From assembly GCF_000373105.1 (NCBI RefSeq), contig NZ_KB890447.1, positions 156,327-220,326 of the forward strand: a stretch of 64,000 nt of DNA, read 5' to 3'. The DNA comes from Neolewinella persica DSM 23188 (GTDB taxonomy: Bacteria > Bacteroidota > Bacteroidia > Chitinophagales > Saprospiraceae). This document shows, piece after piece, positions 34,724-43,671 of the stretch (the first letter of the stretch is position 1; the number at the start of each line of letters is the position of its first letter). A program made the translations under genes and the position numbers. The notes under the pieces are model-generated. The model saw only the letters and a list, made by a program, of their open reading frames with translations. It ran no database searches and was not told where the DNA came from.

Positions 34724-37156
34724 CTACGGCTTAACCGTCCCCTTATTCTTAACCCACCGTTCCATCCACTGGTCCTGTTCCCACAACAGGTGCAGAATTG
34801 ATTCCTTAGCGCGATAGCCGTGTGATTCCTTGGGCAGCATCACGAGCCGAACCGTAGCACCAAGGCCTTTGAGCGCGTTGAAGTAGCGCTCCGATTGCAG
34901 CGGGTAAGTACCCGAGTTATTGTCTGCTTCGCCGTGTACCAATAGTAGCGGCGTTTTCATTTTTTCAGCGTGCATGAAGGGAGACATGGTGTTGTATACC
35001 TCCGGCGCTTCCCAGTAAGAGCGTTGTTCGGACTGGAAGCCGAAGGGCGTCAGTGTCCGGTTATAGGCACCGGAGCGGGCAATACCCGCTGCAAATAGGT
35101 TGGAGTGACTCAGTAGGTTCGCCACCATGAAGGCACCATAGCTATGGCCGCCGACAGCTACACGCTCCCGATCAACATACCCAAGCTTATCTACCGCGTC
35201 AATGGCAGCTTGGGCGTTGCTGACTAACTGCTTGCGGAAGGAGTCATTGGGCTCCGTATCTCCCTCTCCAACAATGGGGAAAGCCGCACCGTCGAGCACG
35301 ACGTACCCGCGGGTCACCCAGTAAATCGGGCTACCATAGTAGGGGTAGATGAATTCGTTGGGGTTGGCAGTCGACTGGCTCGCGCTGGCCTTGTCCTTAT
35401 ACTCCCGGGGATACGCCCACAGGATCATCGGCATCTTCTCTTTTTTTGCCATGTCATAGCCGACGGGCAGGTACAGCGTGCCAGACAGCTCCAGACCATC
35501 TTCCCGCTCGTAGCTGATGACCTCCTTATGCACTTTCCCGAGGGCTTCGAATGGATTTTCGAAGTCCGTTAACTGGGTCAGTTTACCACTTTTTGCGTTC
35601 CGGAAGAAGTAGTTGGGGTACTCCGTCGGCGACTCGATTCGTACCATGAGCTGATCCGTTTTCGGATCGTAATCCTGCAGGTTTTCAACTTTGTCGGTGT
35701 ACTTAGATTGGTAGAGGCGCTCCGTCTTTCCACTCTCCAGGTCCAGCTTGTCAAGGAAAGGAAACTGCCCTTCATCGGAGTAGCCGTCGCCAAGCAGGAA
35801 GGCTTCATCACCTTTGAGGGCCAGCACGGAACGCCCGAGGGTATTACGCATCGTAACAAAGTTACCGGGATCGGAATACTGATCCTGATAGTTCCGGTCG
35901 GAGATCACTTTGGCTTTCTTGTTGGCGTCCGACGGGTCGAAGACGTAGGTCTTGGTGTTTCGGGTGTCCCACCAACGGTCGTAGGCGACGGCGGTATTGT
36001 TGTCTCCCCACTGAATCCCGCGAAAGCGGTTGATGGTTTTGAGCATCGGGATGCCCTTGCCGGAGAACGGGGCGGGCAGGCGGAAGACCTGATCGCGGAA
36101 CTCGACTTCCTTAGCGGGGTCACCGTCGTCCAGTGCTTCGACGTAGATGAGGCTCGCGGGCCGGTCGTCCCGCCAGCTGACGTTGCGCCGACCGGGCTGG
36201 GTAGCCATGAAACCTTTGGGCAGGTCCTCGATCAGTGGTACGGTGTTTACGATGTTGACCCGCTCGCCGTCCTGTTTATACACAGTAGTGACGGAGGGAA
36301 AACGACGGTAAGGTACCAGGTAGCTGAACGGTCGCTCAACGTGGGTTACCATCACGTACTTTCCGTCCGGACTAAACGAAATGGAACCGTACATGTCGGT
36401 GGGTAGGAAAGCTTCGGACCGGCCGTCGAGCCATACTTTCATGATGGTGGAGCGCGCGAGCTGTTCAAAGTTGTGCTCGTCGTTAGGGTTTTTAAGCAGA
36501 TCCTGATAGGTCCGGTTCTGGGCCTTTTTGCCATCGGCCGTGGAGATGGTTGGGCCGGTCGGTACGGCAGTAGCGCCGTCAATCAGTGGTTTACGATCCT
36601 TCGGTAGTACTTTGATCAGCATCGACTGTCCGTCGTCGAACCAGTTGATGACGTCGCCAAGGTTGGCGTTGATCGGTGTTTCCTTTGCGTCGGTAATTTG
36701 CTTTGCCGAAGCGGCCGCTACATCGAGAAACCATATTTCAACTCCGTCGGGAGAAGTGTGAGTCATGGCGACCTTAGTCTGGTCCGGGCTCCAGGTCAGG
36801 TTAGACAATTTTGGCTTTTCCGGGAGGCCCATTACCTTTTGTAGTTTGGTGTTTCCCGTCACGCTGCGCACCGCAACGTTATTGTAGTAAGTAGTCCGGC
36901 TGCCGATGTTTGTCTTTGGGTCTATTCGCAGCCCGCCTAGCCGCATTTCCTGTTGGCTCAGCTCTTCGATGGATTTGTAGGCATCGCGGTACAATAGTAT
37001 CATCTGCGATTTATCTTCATCCATCAGCACCGTCGGGGCCAGGGGCACATCGACCAGGTCCATAATTGCTTTGTCGGGCGTTTGGTAGCCAACGTTCTGG
37101 GCGCGGACGCTGGTGCAAAGCAGGAATAGTAAAAGCAAGGGGAGGTAATAACGCAT
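34724..37156 (-). CDS. S9-family prolyl oligopeptidase-type serine peptidase
   Basis: An 810-residue exported protein from ATG 37156, which gives the signal peptide RYYLPLLLLFLLCTSVRAQ; the longer frame adds 17 unlikely residues. The N-terminal two thirds form a beta-propeller (TWSPDQTKVAMTHTSPDG, SFSPDGKYVMVTHVERPF). The C-terminal alpha/beta hydrolase domain has the nucleophile Ser in GGHSYGAFM, Asp in HGEADNNSGTYP and His in KESHGYRA. Family members cleave short peptides or remove dipeptides; here it probably acts in the periplasm in peptide scavenging. Confidence 0.92.
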   Translation of the reverse strand: MRYYLPLLLLFLLCTSVRAQNVGYQTPDKAIMDLVDVPLAPTVLMDEDKSQMILLYRDAYKSIEELSQQEMRLGGLRIDPKTNIGSRTTYYNNVAVRSVTGNTKLQKVMGLPEKPKLSNLTWSPDQTKVAMTHTSPDGVEIWFLDVAAASAKQITDAKETPINANLGDVINWFDDGQSMLIKVLPKDRKPLIDGATAVPTGPTISTADGKKAQNRTYQDLLKNPNDEHNFEQLARSTIMKVWLDGRSEAFLPTDMYGSISFSPDGKYVMVTHVERPFSYLVPYRRFPSVTTVYKQDGERVNIVNTVPLIEDLPKGFMATQPGRRNVSWRDDRPASLIYVEALDDGDPAKEVEFRDQVFRLPAPFSGKGIPMLKTINRFRGIQWGDNNTAVAYDRWWDTRNTKTYVFDPSDANKKAKVISDRNYQDQYSDPGNFVTMRNTLGRSVLALKGDEAFLLGDGYSDEGQFPFLDKLDLESGKTERLYQSKYTDKVENLQDYDPKTDQLMVRIESPTEYPNYFFRNAKSGKLTQLTDFENPFEALGKVHKEVISYEREDGLELSGTLYLPVGYDMAKKEKMPMILWAYPREYKDKASASQSTANPNEFIYPYYGSPIYWVTRGYVVLDGAAFPIVGEGDTEPNDSFRKQLVSNAQAAIDAVDKLGYVDRERVAVGGHSYGAFMVANLLSHSNLFAAGIARSGAYNRTLTPFGFQSEQRSYWEAPEVYNTMSPFMHAEKMKTPLLLVHGEADNNSGTYPLQSERYFNALKGLGATVRLVMLPKESHGYRAKESILHLLWEQDQWMERWVKNKGTVKP

Positions 37157-37221
37157 GGTATGTTGTTTTTTTGAGGTTAGAACTGGAAGATACGGAAGAA
37201 GTTTCAAGTTGCAGGTTGCAG

Positions 37222-37241
37222 GGGCGCTACGCTCCGGTTGC
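37222..37241 (-). repeat. Copy of the GCAACCGGAGCG-type 20-mer
   Basis: On the minus strand reads GCAACCGGAGCGTAGCGCCC, closely matching copies at 43574-43593 and in the 63.9-kb array. Flanked by GTTGCAGG units in inverted orientation to the tandem array at 37348. Confidence 0.7.
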
Positions 37242-37347
37242 AGGGGTTGCAGCTACCGCACCAGGCAGTTCGCTGCGCTCGTAAATTTCAGGAAAAATCT
37301 AAAAAAACCTGGAAAATTTTGTTGAATTGCCTACGGCAATTTTTTTT

Positions 37348-37437
37348 CTGCAACCCCTGCAACCCCTGCAACCCCTGCAACCCCTGCAACCCCTGCAACC
37401 CCTGCAACCCCTGCAACCCCTGCAACCCCTGCAACCT
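37348..37437 (+). repeat. Tandem repeat, 10 x 9 bp (CTGCAACCC)
   Basis: Ten head-to-tail 9-bp units CTGCAACCC, the last ending in T. The array ends inside the stop codon (minus strand TAG, 37436-37438) of the serine hydrolase gene. Nine bases keep reading frame, so copy-number change would not frameshift a readthrough product. It lies between two minus-strand genes. Confidence 0.95.
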
Positions 37438-38635
37438 AGTCCACCACCGCCCGTGCTAAAGCCAAAAACATCTCAGTAGTCCCTAAATCACTACCCGTGG
37501 TAAAGCCGGGATTAGCCGAATGCTTCACGATAACCGTATGCGTTGTTGGGTTGATGTAGATGAACTGGTTATAGACACCCACGGCCAGGAATTCTCCCTG
37601 GTCTCCCTCCGGGATCCACCACTGATAACCATAACCCAGGCTGTGGGCAGAACTGGTCCGTTCGCCGGGTAGCAGGTGGGGGGCGTCGGGCGTAACCGAA
37701 GCATCTACCCACTCAGCGGGAACGACCTGCTTGCCGCGCCAGTTTCCCCGGTGTTCATACATGCTGCCGAGTTTGGCACAATTACGGACGGTGGTATTCA
37801 GCCCGCCAAGCGCCATTTCCATACCGTAGTCGTCCGTCAGCCAGTAAGAGTCGTGTTCCATACCTAAGGGGTTCCATAGTTTCTCCTGCGCATAATCCGT
37901 AATGCCACGACCGGTCGCCTTCACCAATACCATTCCCAATACGTGGGTGTTGATGCTGACGTAATGGTTGTAAGTTCCAGGTTCATGCTCCCTAACGAGG
38001 TCTGCAGCAAAACCGTCCTGACTGGCACCCCAGGCAAAACCCCGCCCCCAACGGTTGATGTCGGACCAAAAGTCGCCATAATCTTCATTGAACGCTACGC
38101 CGGATGACATCTGCAGTACATCCTTGATGCTGACCCCTTCGTAGCCCGAACCTTTTAATTCCGGGCAGTATTCGTCCACTTTCTGTTCAATGCTTTTGAT
38201 GTGCCCTTCGCCTACGGCAATGCCGAAAAGCGCCGAGAGAAACGACTTGGAGACTGACCAGATAATCTGCGGAGTGTCGGCGGTATGCCCGCGCAGGTAT
38301 TCCTCGTGTACAATGGTATCATTTTGCAGCACCAGCAACCCCGTGGTGTAGGAGGAGTCCAGAAAGGTAGGAACGTCCATCGTCAGCCCGGCGTAGGTGA
38401 AGCTGGCGGGCAGCGGATCAACCGATGTATTTGTCGGAAAAGAAACGGGGTTTTCCGCAGCCTCAATTTCCTTGAATGTAATCATCTGGTTTGTCGTCCG
38501 GAAATTGTCGACGATGATGTCCCGGTCAAAAAAGTGCATCACCTGGTTGACACGTTTAAGTTTGGGGTAGTAATAAAGCCCGGCGCCCAGTAGAATGACG
38601 ACAAGGACCAGTAGAACCTTTTGGTAAATTTTCAT
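37436..38635 (-). CDS. Beta-lactamase-fold serine hydrolase (class C type), membrane-anchored
   Basis: A 399-residue protein from ATG 38635 (further upstream in-frame codons are not credible). A single N-terminal helix (about 6-22) anchors it. The beta-lactamase/penicillin-binding fold follows with S-x-x-K at Ser127-Lys130 (WSVSKSF), the Tyr of the YxN motif probably in TYNHYVS (about 216-222), and a His/Lys-Ser-like third motif near [11 protein letters not shown]. Family members are esterases, D-aminopeptidases or lactamase-like proteins of mostly unknown substrate. The stop codon abuts the 9-bp tandem repeat. Confidence 0.85.
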   Translation of the reverse strand: MKIYQKVLLVLVVILLGAGLYYYPKLKRVNQVMHFFDRDIIVDNFRTTNQMITFKEIEAAENPVSFPTNTSVDPLPASFTYAGLTMDVPTFLDSSYTTGLLVLQNDTIVHEEYLRGHTADTPQIIWSVSKSFLSALFGIAVGEGHIKSIEQKVDEYCPELKGSGYEGVSIKDVLQMSSGVAFNEDYGDFWSDINRWGRGFAWGASQDGFAADLVREHEPGTYNHYVSINTHVLGMVLVKATGRGITDYAQEKLWNPLGMEHDSYWLTDDYGMEMALGGLNTTVRNCAKLGSMYEHRGNWRGKQVVPAEWVDASVTPDAPHLLPGERTSSAHSLGYGYQWWIPEGDQGEFLAVGVYNQFIYINPTTHTVIVKHSANPGFTTGSDLGTTEMFLALARAVVD

Positions 38636-38703
38636 GCGGGAAAGGTAATTGATTCTTAAGCTAACGGCCGTAGATTCCTGGCTCTCTGAAACCAATTACT
38701 GCA

Positions 38704-38718
38704 TCCTGCGGCCGCGCC
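38704..38718 (+). repeat. 18-bp dispersed repeat, truncated copy
   Basis: TCCTGCGGCCGCGCC, in the divergent intergenic region before 38765. Confidence 0.65.
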
Positions 38719-38764
38719 ACTACCTTATAATTACTACCTGCATTAATTCCCGTATTTTTCGGGC

Positions 38765-39478
38765 ATGGCAAAAAAGAACAAATCGAGTATCTCTCTTAAC
38801 AGCCTGCGAGACTACCTGGTGCAAGTTTCGCTGATCATCATATCACTGCTGATAGCCGTTGGGGTGGACCGCTGTAATCAAAGCGTTAAAAATGAGCGTA
38901 CGCTCGACGCATACCTTGAGGCCATCCACAAGGAACTGGTGGAAGAAGAGGAGGCCACCAACAACAACCTGGGTGACTGTGAGAAGGACATCGATGGATT
39001 GTTAGGGGCCGCCCAGGGCTTCTCCTCCGGCGGGGACGAACAGCTTATACGTGCAATTGGTAGCACGGCTCAGGTCTTCGTCCGGGGTGTTTTCCGGTCT
39101 TTTTCGCCTACTTCATTCGACGTGATGATCAATTCAGGTCACGGCCTGTTAATGAAGGACCTGGAGCTTCGTCAAAGCCTGTCGGGCGTCATGGCCTTTC
39201 GGGAGAACTACATCAAAGCTGATCTGCTCAGGCATGATGAATTGACGCTGGAAGCAATTGGTGATTTCTCCGAATACCTGGACCTGGACTGTCTGCGACG
39301 GGTAGAACCCGCAGCTTTTCTTACGTGCCTAACCGATCGCCAGTTGGCAGAGCAAAACGGAGCCAGAGACCTGGCCGTGCTCCTCCGGCATTCCGAAATT
39401 CGTTCCTTCCACCTACAAGCTTATCAACGGCTGCTAAAAAGCGTTATTCCGATGGTGGAAGCGGCGAGGGAGAAATGA
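38765..39478 (+). CDS. Membrane-anchored protein of unknown function
   Basis: A 237-residue protein. A short basic N-terminus is followed by one membrane helix (YLVQVSLIIISLLIAVGV, about 17-34) and then an almost entirely helical soluble domain (LDAYLEAIHKELVEEEEATN, later LLRHSEIRSFHLQAYQRLLK). Similar small one-helix proteins with a long helical tail (DUF6090-like) occur widely in Bacteroidota, function unknown. It stands alone, divergent from the serine hydrolase. Confidence 0.6.
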   Translation: MAKKNKSSISLNSLRDYLVQVSLIIISLLIAVGVDRCNQSVKNERTLDAYLEAIHKELVEEEEATNNNLGDCEKDIDGLLGAAQGFSSGGDEQLIRAIGSTAQVFVRGVFRSFSPTSFDVMINSGHGLLMKDLELRQSLSGVMAFRENYIKADLLRHDELTLEAIGDFSEYLDLDCLRRVEPAAFLTCLTDRQLAEQNGARDLAVLLRHSEIRSFHLQAYQRLLKSVIPMVEAAREK

Positions 39479-39611
39479 TCATACAAGTAGTATTTGGTTG
39501 GATGAGTCGCTTAATCTTAGCCGGCAGACAAACTTTTGTCCGGCTTCGCCAGGCCAAAAGGATTTGTCGGACGGCCGGTCCGCCCGTCTGACGGGTTGAG
39601 CCGGTAACCGC

Positions 39612-41246
39612 CTACTGCCCGATCTCCAACCCCTCCCGCTCCGCCCAGTTCTCCAGCCGTTGGCGTAATTCCTGCGCTGGAGTAGCATTATGACGCCCAT
39701 AGAATTGTACGATGCTTCTGCTTTTTACACGGACCTCAATGGTGGCCACACTGTGCCACTCGCCGCTCAACCGAAGCTCCCGGATTGACCAGATGGACGA
39801 ATGCCGCCGCAGACAGGCCTCGGCATAAGTACCTACACAATGCCGCATATCGCGTCCTTCTTCCGCCAGCTGGTTGCGGTTGGTCAGTTCTACTATCTTC
39901 CACTTCCGGAGAGGTCCGTATTTGTTCAGCGTTTCCACCCAACCGGCGACGCCGGAAAGTGGAGGCCAGCGATCGGGGTCGCGTTCTTGCGCTCTGGCAG
40001 CATTTCTTTCCGCCTGGCGGCGCTGCGCTTCTTCCTGTCGGGCGTCGATGCGTGCATAATAGGCCGCTGCTTCCCGTTCCAGCTGCTCGATGCTGATGGC
40101 ATTGACGGCAAAGCCGAACTGGTCACGTACGGCATGGTGCAGGTAACCGAGCAAATGATCCCCCTCGCCGGCGGACCAGTCAAATCGTGCGGCCTGAAGC
40201 TTTTGAACGATAGGGTCCATCGTTTCTTTCCAACCGGTCAGGGCTGCGGGCTCCGCTGGCCGACGAAAAAAGCGTTGCAGGGCAAGAGCCATCTCAGTGG
40301 ATGCTCCCAGCGATAGAAAGAAACAATGCACGTAAGTGTCGGCCTCCCTGTTTCCCAGTTCATTAGGTAATGCAAGAAACTCCTTGGCCATGCGCCTGGA
40401 ATAAGGCGGGTGGTCGGGTAGTTTGCGCAGGCTTCCCCCCGTAGCCAGCCAGAAGAACGTCTCGCTGTAATACTGGAATTCCTTGGCGCCATTGAAGTAC
40501 GGCACCCCGTTGTTCCAGAGAATAACCGGCGGCAGGTATTTCACGATGTTGTCAAAGGAAACATTGTAGTAGCTATGCTCCTGTGGGATGTTGGGGACTT
40601 CCCTGCGGCGATGGTGCAGCCAGAGTTTGAACCAGTCGGCCAGGTGCTCCTCGTGGCCCGGCTGGCGGCAATCTGGAAATTTATCAAGTAGGGCGGGATA
40701 GGCTTCCTCCAGAAAGTCTTGGAGTTCTTCATTGGAGCAGAGCTCGCCGGCTTCGTGAAAGAAGGTTTCGAGCAAGAAGACGTAGGCCAGGCCGCAGGCA
40801 ACCTGGTCGTTGGCCGGGAAAAATTGGTCCATAAATCTGGCCAGCTGATTGAGCGCCCTCAGCGGAGCCGCCCGCAATGTTCCTAATTCGTTGGGAGCGC
40901 AGAGGAAAGGGGGCAGATTTGTCAGTAGCCTCAGGGTATCGGCATCGAGCGTCCGGGCATCGAGATAGAGTAGGACGTCGAAGAGCGGTTCTTCGGCTGT
41001 TTTCCGGTCAATCCATGTGTCGAGGTGGTTCTTTATCAGCGGTATCCGTTTGCTTGCCGGAGTGCTTTCCCGTAGTAAATGAGCAAATGGCGTCATCTCT
41101 GCCACCAACCGACGGTAAATGACCAACAGGTGGCCCGGCCGGTCGCCCACCAGGTATCTGGTAGGGTCGAGCTGGCTGATTTCCTGATGGAATTCTACTT
41201 TCTCCGCTGGTGAGCTGTAGGCTAGTTTGGGGAGTGGGAATGACAT
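39612..41246 (-). CDS. PcfJ-like domain protein
   Basis: A 544-residue soluble protein. The C-terminal about 130 residues carry the PcfJ-like signature: RNQLAEEGRDMRHCVGTYAE, then CLRRHSSIWSIREL, SVATIEVRVKSRSIVQFYGR and HNATPAQELRQRL. PcfJ-like proteins are known from conjugative plasmids and many bacterial chromosomes but have no established activity. The conserved HCVGxY...C...S...A-T-I-E-V...Q...G..N pattern suggests a small enzymatic or nucleic-acid-binding domain. The N-terminal 400 residues are helical and unassigned. No conjugation genes are nearby. Confidence 0.75.
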   Translation of the reverse strand: MSFPLPKLAYSSPAEKVEFHQEISQLDPTRYLVGDRPGHLLVIYRRLVAEMTPFAHLLRESTPASKRIPLIKNHLDTWIDRKTAEEPLFDVLLYLDARTLDADTLRLLTNLPPFLCAPNELGTLRAAPLRALNQLARFMDQFFPANDQVACGLAYVFLLETFFHEAGELCSNEELQDFLEEAYPALLDKFPDCRQPGHEEHLADWFKLWLHHRRREVPNIPQEHSYYNVSFDNIVKYLPPVILWNNGVPYFNGAKEFQYYSETFFWLATGGSLRKLPDHPPYSRRMAKEFLALPNELGNREADTYVHCFFLSLGASTEMALALQRFFRRPAEPAALTGWKETMDPIVQKLQAARFDWSAGEGDHLLGYLHHAVRDQFGFAVNAISIEQLEREAAAYYARIDARQEEAQRRQAERNAARAQERDPDRWPPLSGVAGWVETLNKYGPLRKWKIVELTNRNQLAEEGRDMRHCVGTYAEACLRRHSSIWSIRELRLSGEWHSVATIEVRVKSRSIVQFYGRHNATPAQELRQRLENWAEREGLEIGQ

Positions 41247-41312
41247 GGTGAGGCAGGAATAAAGTACATCTTTTGGTAAATGTAAAGGACCTTGGCAAAA
41301 GTTGCGTTTTGG

Positions 41313-41330
41313 GGCGGGGGCGCAGGTGCA
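41313..41330 (-). repeat. 18-bp dispersed repeat
   Basis: Minus-strand TGCACCTGCGCCCCCGCC, 44 bp before the double hairpin element. Confidence 0.82.
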
Positions 41331-41373
41331 AAAGTAGGGGGGGGTATAGGAGCAAGGCAGGTGAAAGTAATCG

Positions 41374-41484
41374 CTCGTCGGCCGAGGCGCGACGCAGGAG
41401 CTGACTCGTCCGCCGAGAGATTCCGTATCTATAACGACCTCTCGGCCGACGAGTCAGGCCTTTCAGGCCGCCTCGGCGGACGAG
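41374..41484. repeat. Double hairpin repeat element (shared with mutS)
   Basis: Four 13-mers in the order A (CTCGTCGGCCGAG, 41374), B (CTCGTCCGCCGAG, 41405), A-complement (41441) and B-complement (41472). They can fold as nested stems of 18 and 19 bp with one mismatch each, or as interleaved perfect stems. The A-B half recurs in mutS at 24594-24643. A copy of the 18-bp repeat lies just upstream (41313-41330). Confidence 0.88.
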
Positions 41485-41556
41485 CGGTCTTACCGAGGCT
41501 ACTTGAATTCTTATCACCCCACATCCGATGTGTAAAATCCCACCTACCTTAGCCCC

Positions 41557-42009
41557 ATGTCCATATTCCCCAACATTGACCTGATTGGCCAGCCAGAGTA
41601 CGCCGAAGCCCTGCGGAAGCTGTCGCCCAACGCCGTAGCGGGCGTAGACACCTTGGTTGTTTATGACACCGACCTGGCGTTTCTCTCCCGTGTGCTCAAC
41701 GCTGCGGGGTATGATGATCCGGCGCTGCAATTACACCTGCTGGGCTGGTCTCCGGATCAGGGGGATATCGACATGGCCGGCCTGGTCCGTCACTTGAAAA
41801 TCAGGAAAGTGATGTTGTTCGGTCAGGAACTTAAGGGCCTGGGGCTTCACTTCAACGTGGCCGACTACTTCCCGGTGGAAGTGTCTGGTTGTACCTACCT
41901 GGTCTGTCCATCCGCAGAAACGATTGCTACGGCAAAAGCTAATGGAGACAACGGCCCCGCCGGTGCGCTGTGGCGGGCAGTGAAAGCCCAATTTATGAAC
42001 CCGCAATAG
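41557..42009 (+). CDS. Protein of unknown function, upstream of rdgB
   Basis: A 150-residue soluble protein with alternating helices and strands (VDTLVVYDTDLAFLSRVLNA, RKVMLFGQELKGLGLHF, CTYLVCPSAETIATAKAN) and a C-terminal GALWRAVKAQF. The size and the final ALW motif are reminiscent of DNA polymerase III psi (HolD)-type proteins, but this is only a faint resemblance. It is followed by rdgB after 20 bp and by 42629-43426, probably one operon. Confidence 0.6.
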   Translation: MSIFPNIDLIGQPEYAEALRKLSPNAVAGVDTLVVYDTDLAFLSRVLNAAGYDDPALQLHLLGWSPDQGDIDMAGLVRHLKIRKVMLFGQELKGLGLHFNVADYFPVEVSGCTYLVCPSAETIATAKANGDNGPAGALWRAVKAQFMNPQ

Positions 42010-42029
42010 TCCACCGACTTAAGCTACCT

Positions 42030-42629
42030 ATGAGCCCAATCACGAAACTGGTTTTTGCGACCAACAATGCCCACAAAATAGCCGAGATCAAAGCCCAGCT
42101 TGGTGAGGCGTATGACTTTCAGAGCCTGGCGTCCATCGGCTGCCACGAGGACGTCCCCGAAACCTCGCCCACGCTGGCGGGCAATGCCGAACAAAAGGCC
42201 CGTTACGTCAAGGAAAAATACGGCTACGATTGCTTCAGCGAAGACACCGGCCTGGAGGTCGATGCCCTCAACGGCGCACCGGGGGTGATCACCGCCCGAT
42301 ACGCCGGACCCGCGCGCAGCGCGGAAGCCAATACGGCCAAAATATTTGCCGAATTGTCCGGGAAAACAGATCGTACGGCCCGGTTCCGTACGTTCATCTG
42401 CCTGGTCATGAACGGCGAGGAACACCTCTTTGAAGGCCGCTGTGAAGGCCGGATCAGTGAAGAAGTCAGGGGGGGAGAAGGGTTTGGTTATGACCCCATT
42501 TTTATCCCCGCAGAAGGAGATGGGCGGACGTTTGCCGAGATGAACGGAGCTGAAAAACGCAAATACAGTCATCGTGCCCGGGCAATGGCTAAGCTGAGTG
42601 ACTTTTTACGGGAAAATGCCGCCAGCTGA
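42030..42629 (+). CDS. rdgB: XTP/dITP diphosphatase (RdgB/HAM1 family)
   Basis: A 199-residue house-cleaning enzyme that hydrolyses non-canonical purine NTPs (dITP, XTP) to monophosphates, preventing their incorporation in DNA. Hallmarks: N-terminal LVFATNNAHKIAEIKAQL, the central SEDTGLEVDALNGAPGV, GFGYDPIFIP and the final SHRARAM. Start chosen at ATG 42030, which places the nucleotide-binding strand at the N-terminus; the in-frame extension overlaps the preceding gene's 3' end and is unlikely. The stop overlaps the next start by one base. Confidence 0.95.
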   Translation: MSPITKLVFATNNAHKIAEIKAQLGEAYDFQSLASIGCHEDVPETSPTLAGNAEQKARYVKEKYGYDCFSEDTGLEVDALNGAPGVITARYAGPARSAEANTAKIFAELSGKTDRTARFRTFICLVMNGEEHLFEGRCEGRISEEVRGGEGFGYDPIFIPAEGDGRTFAEMNGAEKRKYSHRARAMAKLSDFLRENAAS

Positions 42630-43426
42630 TGCGGACACTGATTCCAATCCTTTTACTGGCCGTCCTCGGTTATACAGGTTGGTACTACTGGGAACAGTAT
42701 ACGGATAAGCCCCTTAGGGCGAACCTGGTCGCTACGTCCATCGCAGACTTGAAACAAGTATTCATTACTGATGGCGTAACCGAAGATTTTGCCCTGGTCA
42801 GAATGGAGGGTACGGAGGACTGGGCGGTAAAACGGGAAATTACGGAGCTTTACGACCAGTCAGAGAAGGTCCGGAAATTACTAAATGGATTGGCCGGAAT
42901 ACGGACCGATTCCATCATGCGGAGTTTCCCGGAGGATGGATTCATTTCTCTGGTGCTGGAAAGTGAAGGGCGGTCAGAACTCGTCGATCTGTTCTTTTCA
43001 GAAGAGGGCAGGCACCTGGCCAGAAGAGGCGTGACGGGGGATGTTTTTGCCCTTAATGCCACGACGCTCGGGGGCATACAACCATTGTTAAGGTTTGAAA
43101 ATTACCGGGAGCGTCGCCTGCTCCGCATCTTACCCGAGCGGATTGATAGCATAACGGCGGTCAGCAATGATTCCATTCACTGGAAGAGTAAGCTGCCAGA
43201 AGCCGTATTGCTCGCTAAAACTTTCATTGCACCTGCGACCGCGCCCTATGCCGAATATTTTGATGAAATAATGGACCGCGATAAGCATTTTGCTACCCTG
43301 AGCCTGTTCGCCAATGGAGAACCTCACCGAATCGAAGTGTACCTGGATTCTTTGTGGCCCAAGCCCTATGTGTTGGTTGGGGAAGATTATCCGCGTCGGT
43401 TTTTGGCGGTGGACAGCTTGAGGTAG
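42629..43426 (+). CDS. DUF4340-like membrane-anchored protein
   Basis: A 265-residue protein with an N-terminal helix (LIPILLLAVLGYTGWYYWEQ) and a soluble domain resembling DUF4340 proteins (DFALVRMEGTEDWAVKREIT, VRKLLNGLAGIRTDSIM). In other bacteria these accompany gliding-associated ABC transporter parts; no such genes are adjacent here. Residues about 200-206 (IAPATAPY) are encoded by a copy of the 18-bp repeat (43228-43245). The TAG stop (43424-43426) shares its last base with the first unit of a downstream repeat array. Confidence 0.65.
   Translation: MRTLIPILLLAVLGYTGWYYWEQYTDKPLRANLVATSIADLKQVFITDGVTEDFALVRMEGTEDWAVKREITELYDQSEKVRKLLNGLAGIRTDSIMRSFPEDGFISLVLESEGRSELVDLFFSEEGRHLARRGVTGDVFALNATTLGGIQPLLRFENYRERRLLRILPERIDSITAVSNDSIHWKSKLPEAVLLAKTFIAPATAPYAEYFDEIMDRDKHFATLSLFANGEPHRIEVYLDSLWPKPYVLVGEDYPRRFLAVDSLR
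43228..43245 (+). repeat. 18-bp dispersed repeat in the DUF4340-like gene
   Basis: TGCACCTGCGACCGCGCC, encoding APATAP, same reading frame as the copy at 9484. Confidence 0.82.
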
Positions 43427-43602
43427 GTTTCAGGTTTCAGGTTTCAGGTTTCAGGTTGCAAGGGTTGCAGGTTGCAAGGGTTGCAACCTGCAACTGGAGT
43501 GAAGCGACCCTGCAACACCTGCAACGGAGCGGAGCAACTCGTGCAACCTGCAACGTGAGCGAAGCGAACTTCTGCAACCGGAGCGCAGCGACCCTGCAAC
43601 AA
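43426..43602 (+). repeat. Composite tandem repeat region (GGTTTCA / GGTTGCA / CTGCAAC...GGAGCG units)
   Basis: Four perfect 7-bp units GGTTTCA (43426-43453) grade into GGTTGCA units, then into mixed CTGCAAC and GGAGCGNAGCGA units, including GCAACCGGAGCGCAGCGACC (43574-43593), identical to units at 63924 and 63955. It begins in the stop codon of the upstream gene and ends about 70 bp before the metallophosphoesterase start. Confidence 0.85.
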
Positions 43603-43671
43603 GGGGCGCAGTCCCCCCCCCCGACAACCCTTCCGCCCCCCAAACGTTATCCCAGTCCATTTCCCCGACCA

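Noticed and set aside
37348..37437. Possible CRISPR array
   Set aside because: The 9-bp units are contiguous with no spacers and no cas genes are present.
43354..43671. N-terminal extension of the metallophosphoesterase (106 codons)
   Set aside because: The sequence is the end of the upstream gene plus a repeat array; the ATG at 43672 gives a proper membrane N-terminus.
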